DNA of 64,000 nucleotides, taken from positions 124,001 to 188,000 of the forward strand of contig NZ_KE384069.1 of the NCBI RefSeq assembly GCF_000423665.1, given 5' to 3'. The position numbers and the translations under genes are program-made. Below the pieces are notes generated by a model. It searched no databases, was not told the origin of the DNA, and saw only the letters and a list, made by a program, of their open reading frames with translations. Shown in pieces: positions 33,929 through 44,323 of the stretch; position 1 is the first letter of the stretch; each line of letters opens with the position of its first letter. This DNA is from Solirubrobacter soli DSM 22325 (GTDB lineage: Bacteria > Actinomycetota > Thermoleophilia > Solirubrobacterales > Solirubrobacteraceae).

Positions 33929-34024
33929 CGGTCCCTTTGCAGCGATTTCGGTCCAACGGGGCTTCGGTAGACTTTCGCTGCGACTCGGCCCCTCAAACCT
34001 GAAGGCGGTCCGGTCCGATAACGC

Positions 34025-35077
<1,053 letters not shown>

Positions 35078-35086
35078 CTTGGACGC

Positions 35087-35956
35087 ATGCACGACAGAGC
35101 GGTTAGACGCCGTCGCGCAGTGCTGGTCGTGCTCGTCGCGGCCTCGCTGATCCTCCTCACCGCCTATTTCGGGGAAGGCCAGAACGGCAGCCTCCATTCC
35201 GCGCAGCGCGGAGCGCTCGGCGCCTTGAGCCCGATCCAGGAGGGCGCGAGCCGCGTGCTCAAGCCGTTCCGCGACCTGTTCGGCTGGTTCGGGGACACGA
35301 TCGACGCCAAGGGTCAGCGCGACAAGGCGATCGCGCAGCGCGACGCCTACCGCAACGAGCTGGCCGCGACCCGCAACGCGCTCCGCGAGGCGCAGCAGCA
35401 GGGGGCGATCAACACGATCGACACGACGGGCGGGATGAACCGCTACGGCCCCGTCGACGCCCGTGTCTACCTGCATTCGCCGTCGAGCTGGTACCAGAGC
35501 CTGCAGATCAACAAGGGCACCAGCGACGGCATCAAGGAAGGCGACCCGGTCATCAACGGCGCCGGCCTCGTCGGCAAGGTCGAGACCGCCTGGGGCGGGG
35601 GCGCGGTCGTGACGCTGATCACCGACCCGGAGTTCGCCACCGGCGGCATCACGAGCGTCTCGCAGGAGCCCGGCAGCGTCGTGCCCGCCGTCGGCGCGCC
35701 CGGCGACCTGCTGTTCAAGTTCGTCGACAACGCGACCAAGGTGAAGAAGGGCGAGCTCGTCTATACCGCGGGGACGATCTCCAGCCGGCTCGAGTCGCGC
35801 TACCCGCCGTCGATCCCGATCGGCAGCGTGGACCGGATCGAGATCGGCGACGGCGAGCTCGACCGCCGCATCCACATCAAGCCCGCCGCCGACCTCAAGC
35901 GCGTGGACAAGGTTCAGGTGCTGACCGAACCGCACGCCGACCTGGACGCGAAGTGA
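35087..35956 (+). CDS. mreC: Rod-shape-determining protein MreC
   Basis: Bitopic membrane protein linking MreB to the wall synthases. 289 aa: basic N-terminus, one membrane helix (AVLVVLVAASLILLTAYF), a periplasmic coiled coil (about residues 70-110), then the beta-sandwich core (NGAGLVGKVETAWGGGAVVTLITDPEF; DLLFKFVDNATKVKKGELVYTAG). Nine bases downstream of mreB; its TGA overlaps mreD as GTGA. Confidence 0.93.
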   Translation: MHDRAVRRRRAVLVVLVAASLILLTAYFGEGQNGSLHSAQRGALGALSPIQEGASRVLKPFRDLFGWFGDTIDAKGQRDKAIAQRDAYRNELAATRNALREAQQQGAINTIDTTGGMNRYGPVDARVYLHSPSSWYQSLQINKGTSDGIKEGDPVINGAGLVGKVETAWGGGAVVTLITDPEFATGGITSVSQEPGSVVPAVGAPGDLLFKFVDNATKVKKGELVYTAGTISSRLESRYPPSIPIGSVDRIEIGDGELDRRIHIKPAADLKRVDKVQVLTEPHADLDAK

Positions 35957-36519
35957 CGATCACCAGCGCATCCGTCATCCGCCTGGCCCTGCTCGGCCTG
36001 ATCGGCGGCCTGATCCAGCTCAGCGTCGTCTCGCAGGTGACGATCTTCGGCGTTCCGGCGGACCTGACGCCGCTGATGGTCGCCGCGTGCGGGTTCATCG
36101 CCGGCTCGATGACCGGCGCCGTGTTCGGCTTCTGCCTGGGCCTGTTCATCGACGTCTCGCTCTACCAGACGCTCGGCGTCAGCTCGCTCGTGTTCACCGC
36201 CGTCGGCTACGGCACCGGCCGGGTCCGTGAGCTGCGCGACCCCGCCCACGGGCTCGCCCCGGTCGCGGTCGGCGCCGCGGCGACGTTCATCTCCGCGATC
36301 GGCTTCACGCTGCTGCAGTTCCTGCTCGGCGTCCAGGCGCCCGTCTCGCTGCTGCTGTTGCGCGAGATCCTGCTGACCGTCGTGCTCAATACGCTGCTTG
36401 CGCTGCCCGTGTACGCGATCATGCGCCGAGCGCTGCTGCCCTTCCTGCCCGAGGACCCGCGCCGTCGCCGGCGCCGGGCCTACACGACCGGCGGGCTGAG
36501 CCCGATCTCCCGCGCCTAG
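35953..36519 (+). CDS. mreD: Rod-shape-determining protein MreD
   Basis: 188-aa polytopic membrane protein, GTG start inside the mreC stop. About five hydrophobic helices: LALLGLIGGLIQLSVVSQVTIF, LTPLMVAACGFIAGSM, AVFGFCLGLFIDVSL, AAATFISAIGFTLLQFLLG and LLLREILLTVVLNTLLALPVYAIM. The GFCLGLFID-type motif is shared with MreD proteins. Divergent sequence is usual for this family; the position between mreC and PBP2 makes the call firm. Confidence 0.9.
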   Translation: MTITSASVIRLALLGLIGGLIQLSVVSQVTIFGVPADLTPLMVAACGFIAGSMTGAVFGFCLGLFIDVSLYQTLGVSSLVFTAVGYGTGRVRELRDPAHGLAPVAVGAAATFISAIGFTLLQFLLGVQAPVSLLLLREILLTVVLNTLLALPVYAIMRRALLPFLPEDPRRRRRRAYTTGGLSPISRA

Positions 36520-36522
36520 CCA

Positions 36523-38691
36523 GTGCCACAACGAGTCGAAGAACGCGTCCGCCCGATCACGCCCCAGCTGGCGTGGCGTGTCGCCGTGCTCGGCGGCATC
36601 GCGTTCGTGCTGTTCGGGATCGTCTTCTTCCGCCTCTGGTACCTGCAGGTGCTGACGGGGCAGGAAGCGGTCACCCAGGCGCGCGACAACCGCGTCCGCA
36701 AGGTCCGCATCGAGGCGCCGCGCGGCGACATCGTCGACCGCAACAACGTCAAGCTCGTCCGCACCAAGGCGGCGGCGGTCGTCCAGATGGTCCCGAGCCA
36801 GCTCCCGGACAGCGTGCGCGAGGACGCCGACTCCTACCGCAAGAACCTCGTCGCGGCCGAGACCGACCGCCTCAAGGCACAGGACAGCTACGACGCCTTC
36901 CGGCGCCAGCTCAAGGACGACGGCAAGAAGGACTCCAAGTCCGAGAAGCGCGAGCTGGCCTCGCTCAAGAAGCAGGCCAAGACCGCCCGCCCCGTCCCCG
37001 TGCCGACCGTGCGGCCGACCGAGACCGACCTGATCGCGCTCTACAAGCGCATGGGGCACGTGCTGCAGATCTCGCCGGCGACGATCCACAAGCGCGTGAT
37101 CCGCGGCATCGCCGACGCGCCGTACTCCAACGTCACGATCCGCACCGACGTGCCGCGCGCGCAGTTCAACTACATGCGCGAGTACGCGGAGGAGTTCAAG
37201 GGCGTCGTCGTCGAGGAGCGCTACCTGCGCCGCTATCCGGAGAAGGAGCTCGCGTCGCAGATCTTCGGGCGCGTGTTCGAGATCGGGCCCGAGCAGCTCA
37301 AGCAGAAGGAGTACGCGGGCGTCGCCCAGGGCACGCGGATCGGCCAGAGCGGGCTCGAGAAGCGCTACGACAAGTACCTGCGCGGCACCGACGGCTACCA
37401 GCGCGTCGTCGTCGACGCGCTCGGGCGCCGCGACGACCAGAAGCTCTCGTCCGTGCGCGAGCCCAAGCAGGGCCAGCGGCTGAAGCTGACGCTCGACTAC
37501 AACCTGCAGAAGGCCGGCGACGACGCGCTCGAGCGCGCGATCCAGGCCTCGCACTTCGGCGCCCGCGCCGGCGCGTACGTGGCGATGGACCCGCGCGACG
37601 GCTCGATCCTCGCGATGGGCTCCAAGCCCGGCTTCGACGCGACGGTGTTCGCGCGCCCGTTCACCGAGAAGATCTGGGACTCGCTGACCTCCAAGGCGAC
37701 GGGCGAGCCGCTGCTGAACCGCGCGACCGACTCCGCCTATCCGATCGGCTCGACGTTCAAGCCGATCACCGCGCTGGCCGCGCTCGACGCGGGCCTGATC
37801 GGCCGCACGACCAAGGTCGTCGACGACGGCCACTACGAGCTCGGCCCGCAGAAGTACCAGAACGCCAAGGGCGCGAGCTTCGGCTCGATCGACATGTCCG
37901 ACGCCCTGAAGGTCTCCTCGGACGTCTTCTTCTATCGCCTCGGCGAGCAGGCCAACAGCAAGAACCGGGCGATCCAGCGCTGGGCGTCCAAGCTCGGCTT
38001 CGGCCACACCACCGGCATCGACACCGGCGGCGAGGCCGCCGGCCTGGTGCCGGACAGCCAATGGCGCAACACGGCGTTCGCCAAGTACAAGGCGTGCGCC
38101 GACAAGAACCACCTCCAGTACCAGACCGTCGACGCGCTGTACAAGTGCGGCGGGGTCGAGCGCAGCTGGACCACGGGCGACAACGTGAACCTGGCCGTCG
38201 GCCAGGGTGACCTGCAGGCGACGCCGCTGCAGGTCGCGGTCGCCTACTCCGCGCTCGCCAACGGCGGGACGATCGTCCGGCCGCACCTCGGCCAGGCGAT
38301 CGAGGACGGCAACGGCGTGCCGATCCAGGAGCTCTCGGCCAAGCCCAAGCGCAAGATCAAGATCGACCCGGCCGATCGCGCCGTCGTCCTCGACGGCCTC
38401 CATCGCGCCGCCACCGAGGAGAACGGCACCTCCGCCGACGTCTTCAAGGGCTGGCCGAAGGAGTACAAGATCTACGGCAAGACCGGCACCGTCGAGCGCC
38501 CGCCGAACCCGGATCAGTCCTGGTATGCGTGCTTCGTCAAGGACGGCGACAAGCCGATCGTGGTCGTCGTGACCGTCGAACGCGGAGGATTCGGTGCGGA
38601 AACTGCGGCACCCGCGGCGCGCCTGATCCTCTCGCAGTGGTTCGATGTGAAGGACACCGAGTTCAAAGCCGGCTCGGACCAGAGCAATTGA
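36523..38691 (+). CDS. mrdA: Penicillin-binding protein 2 (class B transpeptidase)
   Basis: Crosslinks peptidoglycan during elongation, partnering with RodA. 722 aa, GTG start three bases after mreD. Membrane helix (VAVLGGIAFVLFGIVFFRLWYLQVL), dimerisation region (EAPRGDIVDRN), a Lys-rich insert (about residues 120-160) and the transpeptidase domain. The catalytic STFK is Ser410-Lys413, SSD is at 465-467, KTGT starts at Lys653. Its TGA overlaps the rodA TTG. Confidence 0.95.
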   Translation: MPQRVEERVRPITPQLAWRVAVLGGIAFVLFGIVFFRLWYLQVLTGQEAVTQARDNRVRKVRIEAPRGDIVDRNNVKLVRTKAAAVVQMVPSQLPDSVREDADSYRKNLVAAETDRLKAQDSYDAFRRQLKDDGKKDSKSEKRELASLKKQAKTARPVPVPTVRPTETDLIALYKRMGHVLQISPATIHKRVIRGIADAPYSNVTIRTDVPRAQFNYMREYAEEFKGVVVEERYLRRYPEKELASQIFGRVFEIGPEQLKQKEYAGVAQGTRIGQSGLEKRYDKYLRGTDGYQRVVVDALGRRDDQKLSSVREPKQGQRLKLTLDYNLQKAGDDALERAIQASHFGARAGAYVAMDPRDGSILAMGSKPGFDATVFARPFTEKIWDSLTSKATGEPLLNRATDSAYPIGSTFKPITALAALDAGLIGRTTKVVDDGHYELGPQKYQNAKGASFGSIDMSDALKVSSDVFFYRLGEQANSKNRAIQRWASKLGFGHTTGIDTGGEAAGLVPDSQWRNTAFAKYKACADKNHLQYQTVDALYKCGGVERSWTTGDNVNLAVGQGDLQATPLQVAVAYSALANGGTIVRPHLGQAIEDGNGVPIQELSAKPKRKIKIDPADRAVVLDGLHRAATEENGTSADVFKGWPKEYKIYGKTGTVERPPNPDQSWYACFVKDGDKPIVVVVTVERGGFGAETAAPAARLILSQWFDVKDTEFKAGSDQSN

Positions 38692-39887
38692 GCGCCACGT
38701 CCAAGATCCAACCGGCCTCCGAGCCGCCGCCCCCGCTGGTTCCGCGGGAATGGCGCCTGCGCCTGGACCCGCTCCTGCTCCTGGCCTCGCTCGGCCTGGT
38801 CGCGTGTTCGCTGATCGTGCTCAAGGGCGCGACCAAGGACGACATCGCGACCGATCCGACCTACTTCGTCAAGCGCCAGGGGATCTACGCCGTCATCGGC
38901 CTGATCCTGATGTACGGCGTCTCGCGGTTGGACTACTCGCGGCTGCGCGAGTTGCGGTATCCGATCTACGCGGTGCTGAACATCTCGCTGGTCGGCGTGC
39001 TCGCGCTGGCCGCTGCGACGCGCGGCGCCAAATCGTGGATCCCCCTGCCGGGCTTCAATCTGCAGCCCTCGGAGATCGGCAAGGTGCTGCTCGTCGTATC
39101 GCTCTCAGGGTTCCTCGTCGAGCGGATGCGCGAGATGGGGCGCCAGACCACGGCCCGCATCATGCTGCTCGGCCTGGCCCCGACGATGCTCGTCATGGCC
39201 GAGCCCGACCTCGGGTCGGCCTCGGTGTACGTGTTCGGCATCGTTGCGATCCTCTTCGTGGCGGGGGCGCCGTGGCGCCACTTCGTCGCGCTGTTCACGC
39301 TGTTTGCGGTGAGCCTGACGTTCGTGCTCGTGGCCGCGCCGAAGCTCGGCGTGGAGGTCCTCAAGCCGTACCAGGTGTCGCGACTCACCGCCTTTTTGCA
39401 TCCGTCCGCGGACCCGAGCGACGCCGGCTATCAGCAACAGCAGGCGAAGATCGCGATCGGGGCGGGGGAGAAGACGGGCCGGGGCGTCGAGAACGCCACG
39501 CAGACCGGCCTGGACTTCCTGCCCGAACACCAGACGGACTTCGTCTATGCGGTGGTCGGCGAGACCTACGGATTCGCCGGCTGCGCGCTGGTCCTATCGC
39601 TGTACGCGCTGTTGATCTGGCGCGCGCTTCACATCCTGACGATCGCGAAGAACCTCTTCGGAGCGCTGATCGCCGGCGGCATCGCCGTGATGCTGCTGTT
39701 CCAGCTTTTCGTGAGCATCGGGATGAATGTGGGGATCATGCCCATCACAGGCGTGACGGCCCCACTGCTGAGTTTCGGCGGCTCGTCGATGCTCACCACT
39801 TTCATCGCCCTCGGCCTATTGCACTCCATCAACGCGCATGCGCGCGACACGGCGGACCGCAAGGGCAGGGGGAACGTATTCCAATGA
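38688..39887 (+). CDS. rodA: Rod-shape SEDS glycosyltransferase RodA
   Basis: Polymerises glycan strands from lipid II, together with PBP2. 399 aa from the TTG at 38688, which overlaps the PBP2 stop as TTGA. About ten membrane helices. SEDS signatures include GAKSWIPLPGFNLQPSEIGKV, AEPDLGSASVYVFG, PEHQTDFVYAVVGETYGF and GVTAPLLSFGGSSMLTT. No ATG or GTG start lies nearby in frame that keeps the first helix with its cytoplasmic lead. Confidence 0.94.
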   Translation: MSATSKIQPASEPPPPLVPREWRLRLDPLLLLASLGLVACSLIVLKGATKDDIATDPTYFVKRQGIYAVIGLILMYGVSRLDYSRLRELRYPIYAVLNISLVGVLALAAATRGAKSWIPLPGFNLQPSEIGKVLLVVSLSGFLVERMREMGRQTTARIMLLGLAPTMLVMAEPDLGSASVYVFGIVAILFVAGAPWRHFVALFTLFAVSLTFVLVAAPKLGVEVLKPYQVSRLTAFLHPSADPSDAGYQQQQAKIAIGAGEKTGRGVENATQTGLDFLPEHQTDFVYAVVGETYGFAGCALVLSLYALLIWRALHILTIAKNLFGALIAGGIAVMLLFQLFVSIGMNVGIMPITGVTAPLLSFGGSSMLTTFIALGLLHSINAHARDTADRKGRGNVFQ

Positions 39888-39896
39888 GGTTGTCCT

Positions 39897-42332
39897 TTGA
39901 GAAAACAAGTTCTCGTCACGGTGGACCGCGGAGAGACGCGCGTCGCCATGCTGGAGGCGTCCGGTGATCCGGCCGCCCCGTCCAAATCCCGCCCGCGCTC
40001 ACGTGGCCGCGGCCGGCGCAACGAAGTCCCCGCCGGCTACCGCGTAGCGGAGATCTACTTCGAGCGCCGCGGCGGACGCTCGATCGTCGGCAACATCTAC
40101 AAGGGCCGAGTCGACAACGTGCTCGCCGGCCTCGAGGCCGCCTTCGTCGACATCGGGCTCGACAAGAACGGCTTCCTGCACGTCGACGAGATCGTGCTGC
40201 CGGGCGTCGAGCAGGCCAAGCGCGGCCGCGGCAACGGGCCCCGCATCACCGACCTGCTCAAGCCAGGGCAGGAGATCGTCGTCCAGGTCGTCAAGGATCC
40301 GTTGAAGACCAAGGGCGCGCGCCTGAGCATGGAGCTCACGATCGCCGGCCGCTACATGGTCTACGCGCCCACCGGCGAGGGCGTCGGCGTCTCGCGGCGC
40401 CTGGAGGACAAGGAGCGTGACCGGCTCCGCAAGGAGGCCAAGCAGCTCGATCTGGGCGGCGGCGGCGCGATCATCCGTACGGCAGCCCACGGCGCCACGC
40501 GTGCGGATTTCGAGCGCGAGCTGCAGTACCTGTTCAAGCTCAACGAGGTCCTCGAGAAGCGTGTGCGCGAGACCACCGCGCCCGCGCTCGTCTTCCAGGA
40601 GGCGGATCTCTCGGTCCGCGTCGTACGCGACATCTTCTCCGAGCACTTCGAGCGGGCGATCGTCGACGACGAGGGCCAGTACCACCGGCTCGTGTCGTTC
40701 TTCACCCGCACCGCGCCCGAGCTCGTCGACCGCGTCGAGCTCTACGAGGGCGAGGACCCGCTGTTCGAGGCCTACGGCGTCGACCCGGTGATCAACGGCA
40801 TGCTCGAGCGGCGGGTGGACCTGCCGTCGGGCGGCTACCTGGTGATCGACTACGCCGAGGCGCTGACGGTCATCGACGTCAACACGGGCTCCTTCACCGG
40901 CAAGGGCAAGTCCGCCCGCCTCGAGGACACGATCACCAAGACGAACCTCGAGGCCGCCGAGGAGGCCGTGCGCCAGCTGCGCCTGCGCGACATCGGCGGC
41001 ATCATCGTCATCGACTTCATCGACATGGCCCGCTCGCGCAACCGCGACGCGGTGCTCAAGGTGCTGCGCAAGGCGCTCGACGAGGACCGAACGAAGACGT
41101 TCGTGGTCGAGATCTCGCCGCTCGGCCTGGTCGAGATGACGCGCCAGAACGTCACCGACGGCGTGCGCGAGATCATGACCAAGCCGTGCCCGGTGTGCTC
41201 GGGCGAGGGCGTGGTCAAGTCCGAGGAGACGATCGCGATCGAGTTCGCGCGCCACCTGCGCCACATGGTGCGCGAGGAGGGCGACCGCGCCCCCGAGGCC
41301 TACCTGCTGCGGATCAACCCGAAGGTCACGGCCTGGTTCATCGCCGACGGCGCGCGCGAGCTGCACGCGCTCGAGGAAGAGACGGGCAAGTTCTTCCACT
41401 TCGAAGGCTCCGACGGCCTGCCGCTGGACCACTTCGCGGTGACGATGGAGGGCACGCGGACCGAGATCGAAGAGCACGCGGTCCCGTTCCGCGCGGGCGA
41501 GGAGGTCCACGTGACCCTCGTCGAGCCGCACATGTACAACGACGACGACGCGGTGGCCAAGGTCGACGGCTACCTGATCGACGTCGTCAACGGCATCGCC
41601 TTCGTGGGCGAGAAGAAGCTCGTCCGGATCGAGGAGGCGGGCCGCACGATCGCCCGCGCGGTGCTGGTCGGCGCAGACGCCGACGCGGCCGAGGAGGCGG
41701 CGAAGGAACGGGCCGCCGCGCGCGAGAAGGCGCGCGCCGGCGCCCGCCGGACCGCGGCCAAGAAGACCGCCGCCAGGCGCCGCGAGGCCACCGAGACGCT
41801 GGCCGACGAGACGCCCCTGGCGGCCAGCACCGCGCCGGGCGTCGTCGAGGAGGCCGACGGCTCGCCGCGCAAGCGCCCGCGCCGCCGGCGGCGCTCCGAA
41901 GACCCGGATGCCGCCGAGGTCGTGGCCGCCGCGCCCGTCGTCGTCGAGGAGGACGAGCCGGCGCCCAAGCCCAAGGGCCGCGTCCGCAAGCGCCCCGCCG
42001 CGGTCGAGGATGAGACGCCCGAGGCCGAGGCCGAGCCCACGCCGAAGCCGAAGGGCCGCGCGCGCAAGCGCCCCGCGGCCGCCGAGGCGCCGGTCGAGGC
42101 CGCTGAGGCCGCCGTCGAGGAGGAGACGCCGGCGCCCAAGCCCGCCCGCAAGCGGCGCGCCAAGCCCGCCCCTGAGCCCGAGCCCGAAGCGGTCGAAGAG
42201 GACCTCGAGGGAGACGACGAGGAGGAAGACGGCGACGACGCGCTATCCTCTCGCCCCCGGCGCCGTGGCCGTAGAGGTGGACGGCGCCGTTCGCGCGCGA
42301 AGGCTCAGGCCGACGCTGAGATTTCCGACTAG
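39897..42332 (+). CDS. rng: Ribonuclease E/G family endoribonuclease
   Basis: Single-strand endoribonuclease for RNA decay and rRNA/tRNA processing. 811 aa; the TTG at 39897 is supported by GAGG about seven bases upstream. S1 RNA-binding domain (IYKGRVDNVLAGLEAAFVDIGLDKNGFLHV), the catalytic DNase I-like region with IDFIDMARSRNRDAV, and the zinc link CPVCSGEG. From about residue 600 the tail is disordered with repeated PKGRxRKRPAA units and acidic blocks, probably an RNA/protein scaffold. It precedes rplU-rpmA, as in many actinobacteria. Confidence 0.93.
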   Translation: MRKQVLVTVDRGETRVAMLEASGDPAAPSKSRPRSRGRGRRNEVPAGYRVAEIYFERRGGRSIVGNIYKGRVDNVLAGLEAAFVDIGLDKNGFLHVDEIVLPGVEQAKRGRGNGPRITDLLKPGQEIVVQVVKDPLKTKGARLSMELTIAGRYMVYAPTGEGVGVSRRLEDKERDRLRKEAKQLDLGGGGAIIRTAAHGATRADFERELQYLFKLNEVLEKRVRETTAPALVFQEADLSVRVVRDIFSEHFERAIVDDEGQYHRLVSFFTRTAPELVDRVELYEGEDPLFEAYGVDPVINGMLERRVDLPSGGYLVIDYAEALTVIDVNTGSFTGKGKSARLEDTITKTNLEAAEEAVRQLRLRDIGGIIVIDFIDMARSRNRDAVLKVLRKALDEDRTKTFVVEISPLGLVEMTRQNVTDGVREIMTKPCPVCSGEGVVKSEETIAIEFARHLRHMVREEGDRAPEAYLLRINPKVTAWFIADGARELHALEEETGKFFHFEGSDGLPLDHFAVTMEGTRTEIEEHAVPFRAGEEVHVTLVEPHMYNDDDAVAKVDGYLIDVVNGIAFVGEKKLVRIEEAGRTIARAVLVGADADAAEEAAKERAAAREKARAGARRTAAKKTAARRREATETLADETPLAASTAPGVVEEADGSPRKRPRRRRRSEDPDAAEVVAAAPVVVEEDEPAPKPKGRVRKRPAAVEDETPEAEAEPTPKPKGRARKRPAAAEAPVEAAEAAVEEETPAPKPARKRRAKPAPEPEPEAVEEDLEGDDEEEDGDDALSSRPRRRGRRGGRRRSRAKAQADAEISD

Positions 42333-42347
42333 GCCTCTCTTTCGAAC

Positions 42348-42659
42348 ATGTCCTACGCAGTCATCAAGACCGGCGGAAAGCAGTATTCCGTCACCGAGGG
42401 CCAGACCCTCCTCATCGAGCGTCTGCCCGACGACGTCGGCGCGACCGTGGATCTCCAGCCGTTGCTGCTGGCCGGCGACGGCGATGCCGTCTTCGAGGGG
42501 GACAAGCTCTCGTCCGCGGCCGTCAAGGCGGAGATCGTCGAGCACGTGCGCGGCCCCAAGCTCCGTGTCTTCAAGTTCAAGCCCAAGCGCGGCTACAAGC
42601 GCCGGACGGGTCACCGTCAGGAACTGACGCGGATCAAGATCACTTCCATCAAGGGCTAG
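42348..42659 (+). CDS. rplU: 50S ribosomal protein L21
   Basis: 103-aa ribosomal protein of the large subunit that contacts 23S rRNA. The N-terminal MSYAVIKTGGKQYSVTEG and C-terminal KRGYKRRTGHRQELTRIKI are the family signatures. 15 bases after rng and 11 before rpmA, so cotranscribed. Confidence 0.97.
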   Translation: MSYAVIKTGGKQYSVTEGQTLLIERLPDDVGATVDLQPLLLAGDGDAVFEGDKLSSAAVKAEIVEHVRGPKLRVFKFKPKRGYKRRTGHRQELTRIKITSIKG

Positions 42660-42670
42660 GGCGAAGACTC

Positions 42671-42931
42671 ATGGCACATAAGAAGGGCCTCGGCTCCTCC
42701 CGCAACGGCCGCGACTCCAACGCCAAGCGCCTCGGCGTGAAGGTCTTCGCCGGGCAGACCGTGACCGGCGGCGAGATCATCGTGCGCCAGCGCGGCACCA
42801 AGTTCAAGCCGGGCAACGGCGTCGGCATCGGCAAGGACGACACGATCTACGCGGCGTCCCCGGGCATCGTGGACTTCAAGGAAGGCCGCAAGGGCCGAGT
42901 GATCTCGGTTCTACCGGCCGCCGCCGAGTAA
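42671..42931 (+). CDS. rpmA: 50S ribosomal protein L27
   Basis: 86-aa large-subunit protein whose N-terminus reaches the peptidyl transferase centre. Starts MAHKKGLGSSRNGRDSNAKR, with no cleavable leader as in Firmicutes. GGEIIVRQRGTKFKPGNGVG is typical. Last gene of the block; repeat copy 3 begins three bases after its TAA. Confidence 0.97.
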   Translation: MAHKKGLGSSRNGRDSNAKRLGVKVFAGQTVTGGEIIVRQRGTKFKPGNGVGIGKDDTIYAASPGIVDFKEGRKGRVISVLPAAAE

Positions 42932-42934
42932 ACG

Positions 42935-42977
42935 AGGCAGGGCAGCCCCTCCGCCCCACCCCGATCATCCGACCTCG
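42935..42977 (+). repeat. Intergenic post-stop repeat, copy 3
   Basis: AGGCAGGGCAGCCCCT followed by the 25-base core at 42951-42975. It starts three bases after the rpmA TAA. The convergent GMC oxidoreductase gene ends inside it: its TGA is the core's TCA at 42965-42967 read on the minus strand. Nearly identical to copy 1 apart from one extra C. Confidence 0.85.
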
Positions 42978-44323
42978 ATGAGCGCCTCCGCGATGCGGAG
43001 GCCCACGACCGCGGCGGGCACGTTCGTGTTCGCCCGCGGGATGGTCGGGATGATGCTGCAGTCCGCAACGTAGAGACCTTCGGCGCCGATCACGGCGCCG
43101 TTCTCGTTTGTGACGGTCCCGAGCGCGCAGGTGCCGACCGGGTGGTAGTAGTGCACGACCTCGCGCCGGATCGCCCCGCGCAGGTCATCGTGGGCCCCCA
43201 ACTCGGGACCGAGCCTCGGCATCCGCGCCGCGATCTCGCGCACGATCCGCACGCCGTCGACGAGCACGTCCAGATCGTGGGCCTCTTTGAGGTACGCGTG
43301 GTCGATCCGCGGTGTGCCGTCGGCCCTGAGCGTGACCGTCCCGCGTGAGCGCGGGGTCATGCACGCCACCGGCAGCTCCCAGCGCCACGCGGACGGGTCC
43401 TTCGGATGCGGCCCGCCGATCGGGTAGAGGTGCAGGTCGAACGCCTCGGTGCAGTGCGAGCTGCGCAGCTTCGCGATCGACTGCTCCTCGGGCGTCCACG
43501 CGGTCCGTTCTGCGTGCGCGCGCTCCAGCTCCGGGGTGCCGGCGAAGCCGATGACATACGCGGGGTGGTCGTGCAGGTTCTCGCCGACGGGCAGGTCGAG
43601 CACGCGGCCGTGCGGTCCCACGCCGGAGCGCAGCAGGATCGCGGGCGACTCGTATGTGCCGGCCGCGAGCACCACGTGGTCGGCGCGGTACTCGCGGCCG
43701 GCGGCCGTGACCCCCACGGCACGGTGGCCGTCGAACAGGACCCGCTCCACCTCCGCGTCGCCGATCACGGTCAGCTTCGAGCGGTCCAGGAACGCGAACG
43801 CGGCGTTGTAGCGGACTCCGTCGACGATGTTCACGGGAGAGATCCCGATCGCCTCGTGTTCGTCGAGATCGTTGAGGTCGTCGGTGGAGGCGATCCCTAC
43901 GGCGTTCGCCGCGGCGATGCACTCGGCCTGGAACGGCGTGATGTCGTCGGGCGTGGTGACGCGGAACGCTCGCATGACGGCTTCGAAGTGGGGGAGGAGG
44001 TCGCTCGTCGCCCAACCCGGGATGCCCCAGCCGTCGTAGTCCGTGCGAGCGCCCCAGATCGCCGCGCAGCCGTTGTGCGAGGAGCACCCGCCGAGCACGC
44101 GGGCGCGCTCGAACGGCACCCGCCCGTCCTCGCTGACATAGCCCCAGTCGTAGCTGGCGCTCAGCGCCGCCGCGTCGAGCAGGTCGGCGTCCCAGCGACC
44201 GGAGTCCCGCGGGCCGAGGTCCGGCCCGGCCTCGAGCAGCGTCACGGCGGCCCCGGAGGCGGCCAGCGAGCCGGCAAGCGCGCAGCCCGCCGGCCCTGAC
44301 CCGACGACGATGACGTCTGTCAT
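42965..44323 (-). CDS. GMC-family FAD-dependent oxidoreductase
   Basis: Flavoprotein alcohol oxidase/dehydrogenase of the glucose-methanol-choline type. 452 aa, a little short for the family. Rossmann motif VIVVGSGPAGCALAGSLAASGAAVTLLEAGP at the N-terminus, the GMC1-type segment RARVLGGCSSHNG, and the catalytic pair in YYHPVGTCALG and NTNVPAAVVG. It is the last of five coupled genes; its ATG overlaps the permease stop (ATGA). The substrate, probably a hydroxylated acid or amine imported by the permease, is inferred only. Confidence 0.88.
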   Translation of the reverse strand: MTDVIVVGSGPAGCALAGSLAASGAAVTLLEAGPDLGPRDSGRWDADLLDAAALSASYDWGYVSEDGRVPFERARVLGGCSSHNGCAAIWGARTDYDGWGIPGWATSDLLPHFEAVMRAFRVTTPDDITPFQAECIAAANAVGIASTDDLNDLDEHEAIGISPVNIVDGVRYNAAFAFLDRSKLTVIGDAEVERVLFDGHRAVGVTAAGREYRADHVVLAAGTYESPAILLRSGVGPHGRVLDLPVGENLHDHPAYVIGFAGTPELERAHAERTAWTPEEQSIAKLRSSHCTEAFDLHLYPIGGPHPKDPSAWRWELPVACMTPRSRGTVTLRADGTPRIDHAYLKEAHDLDVLVDGVRIVREIAARMPRLGPELGAHDDLRGAIRREVVHYYHPVGTCALGTVTNENGAVIGAEGLYVADCSIIPTIPRANTNVPAAVVGLRIAEALIEVG

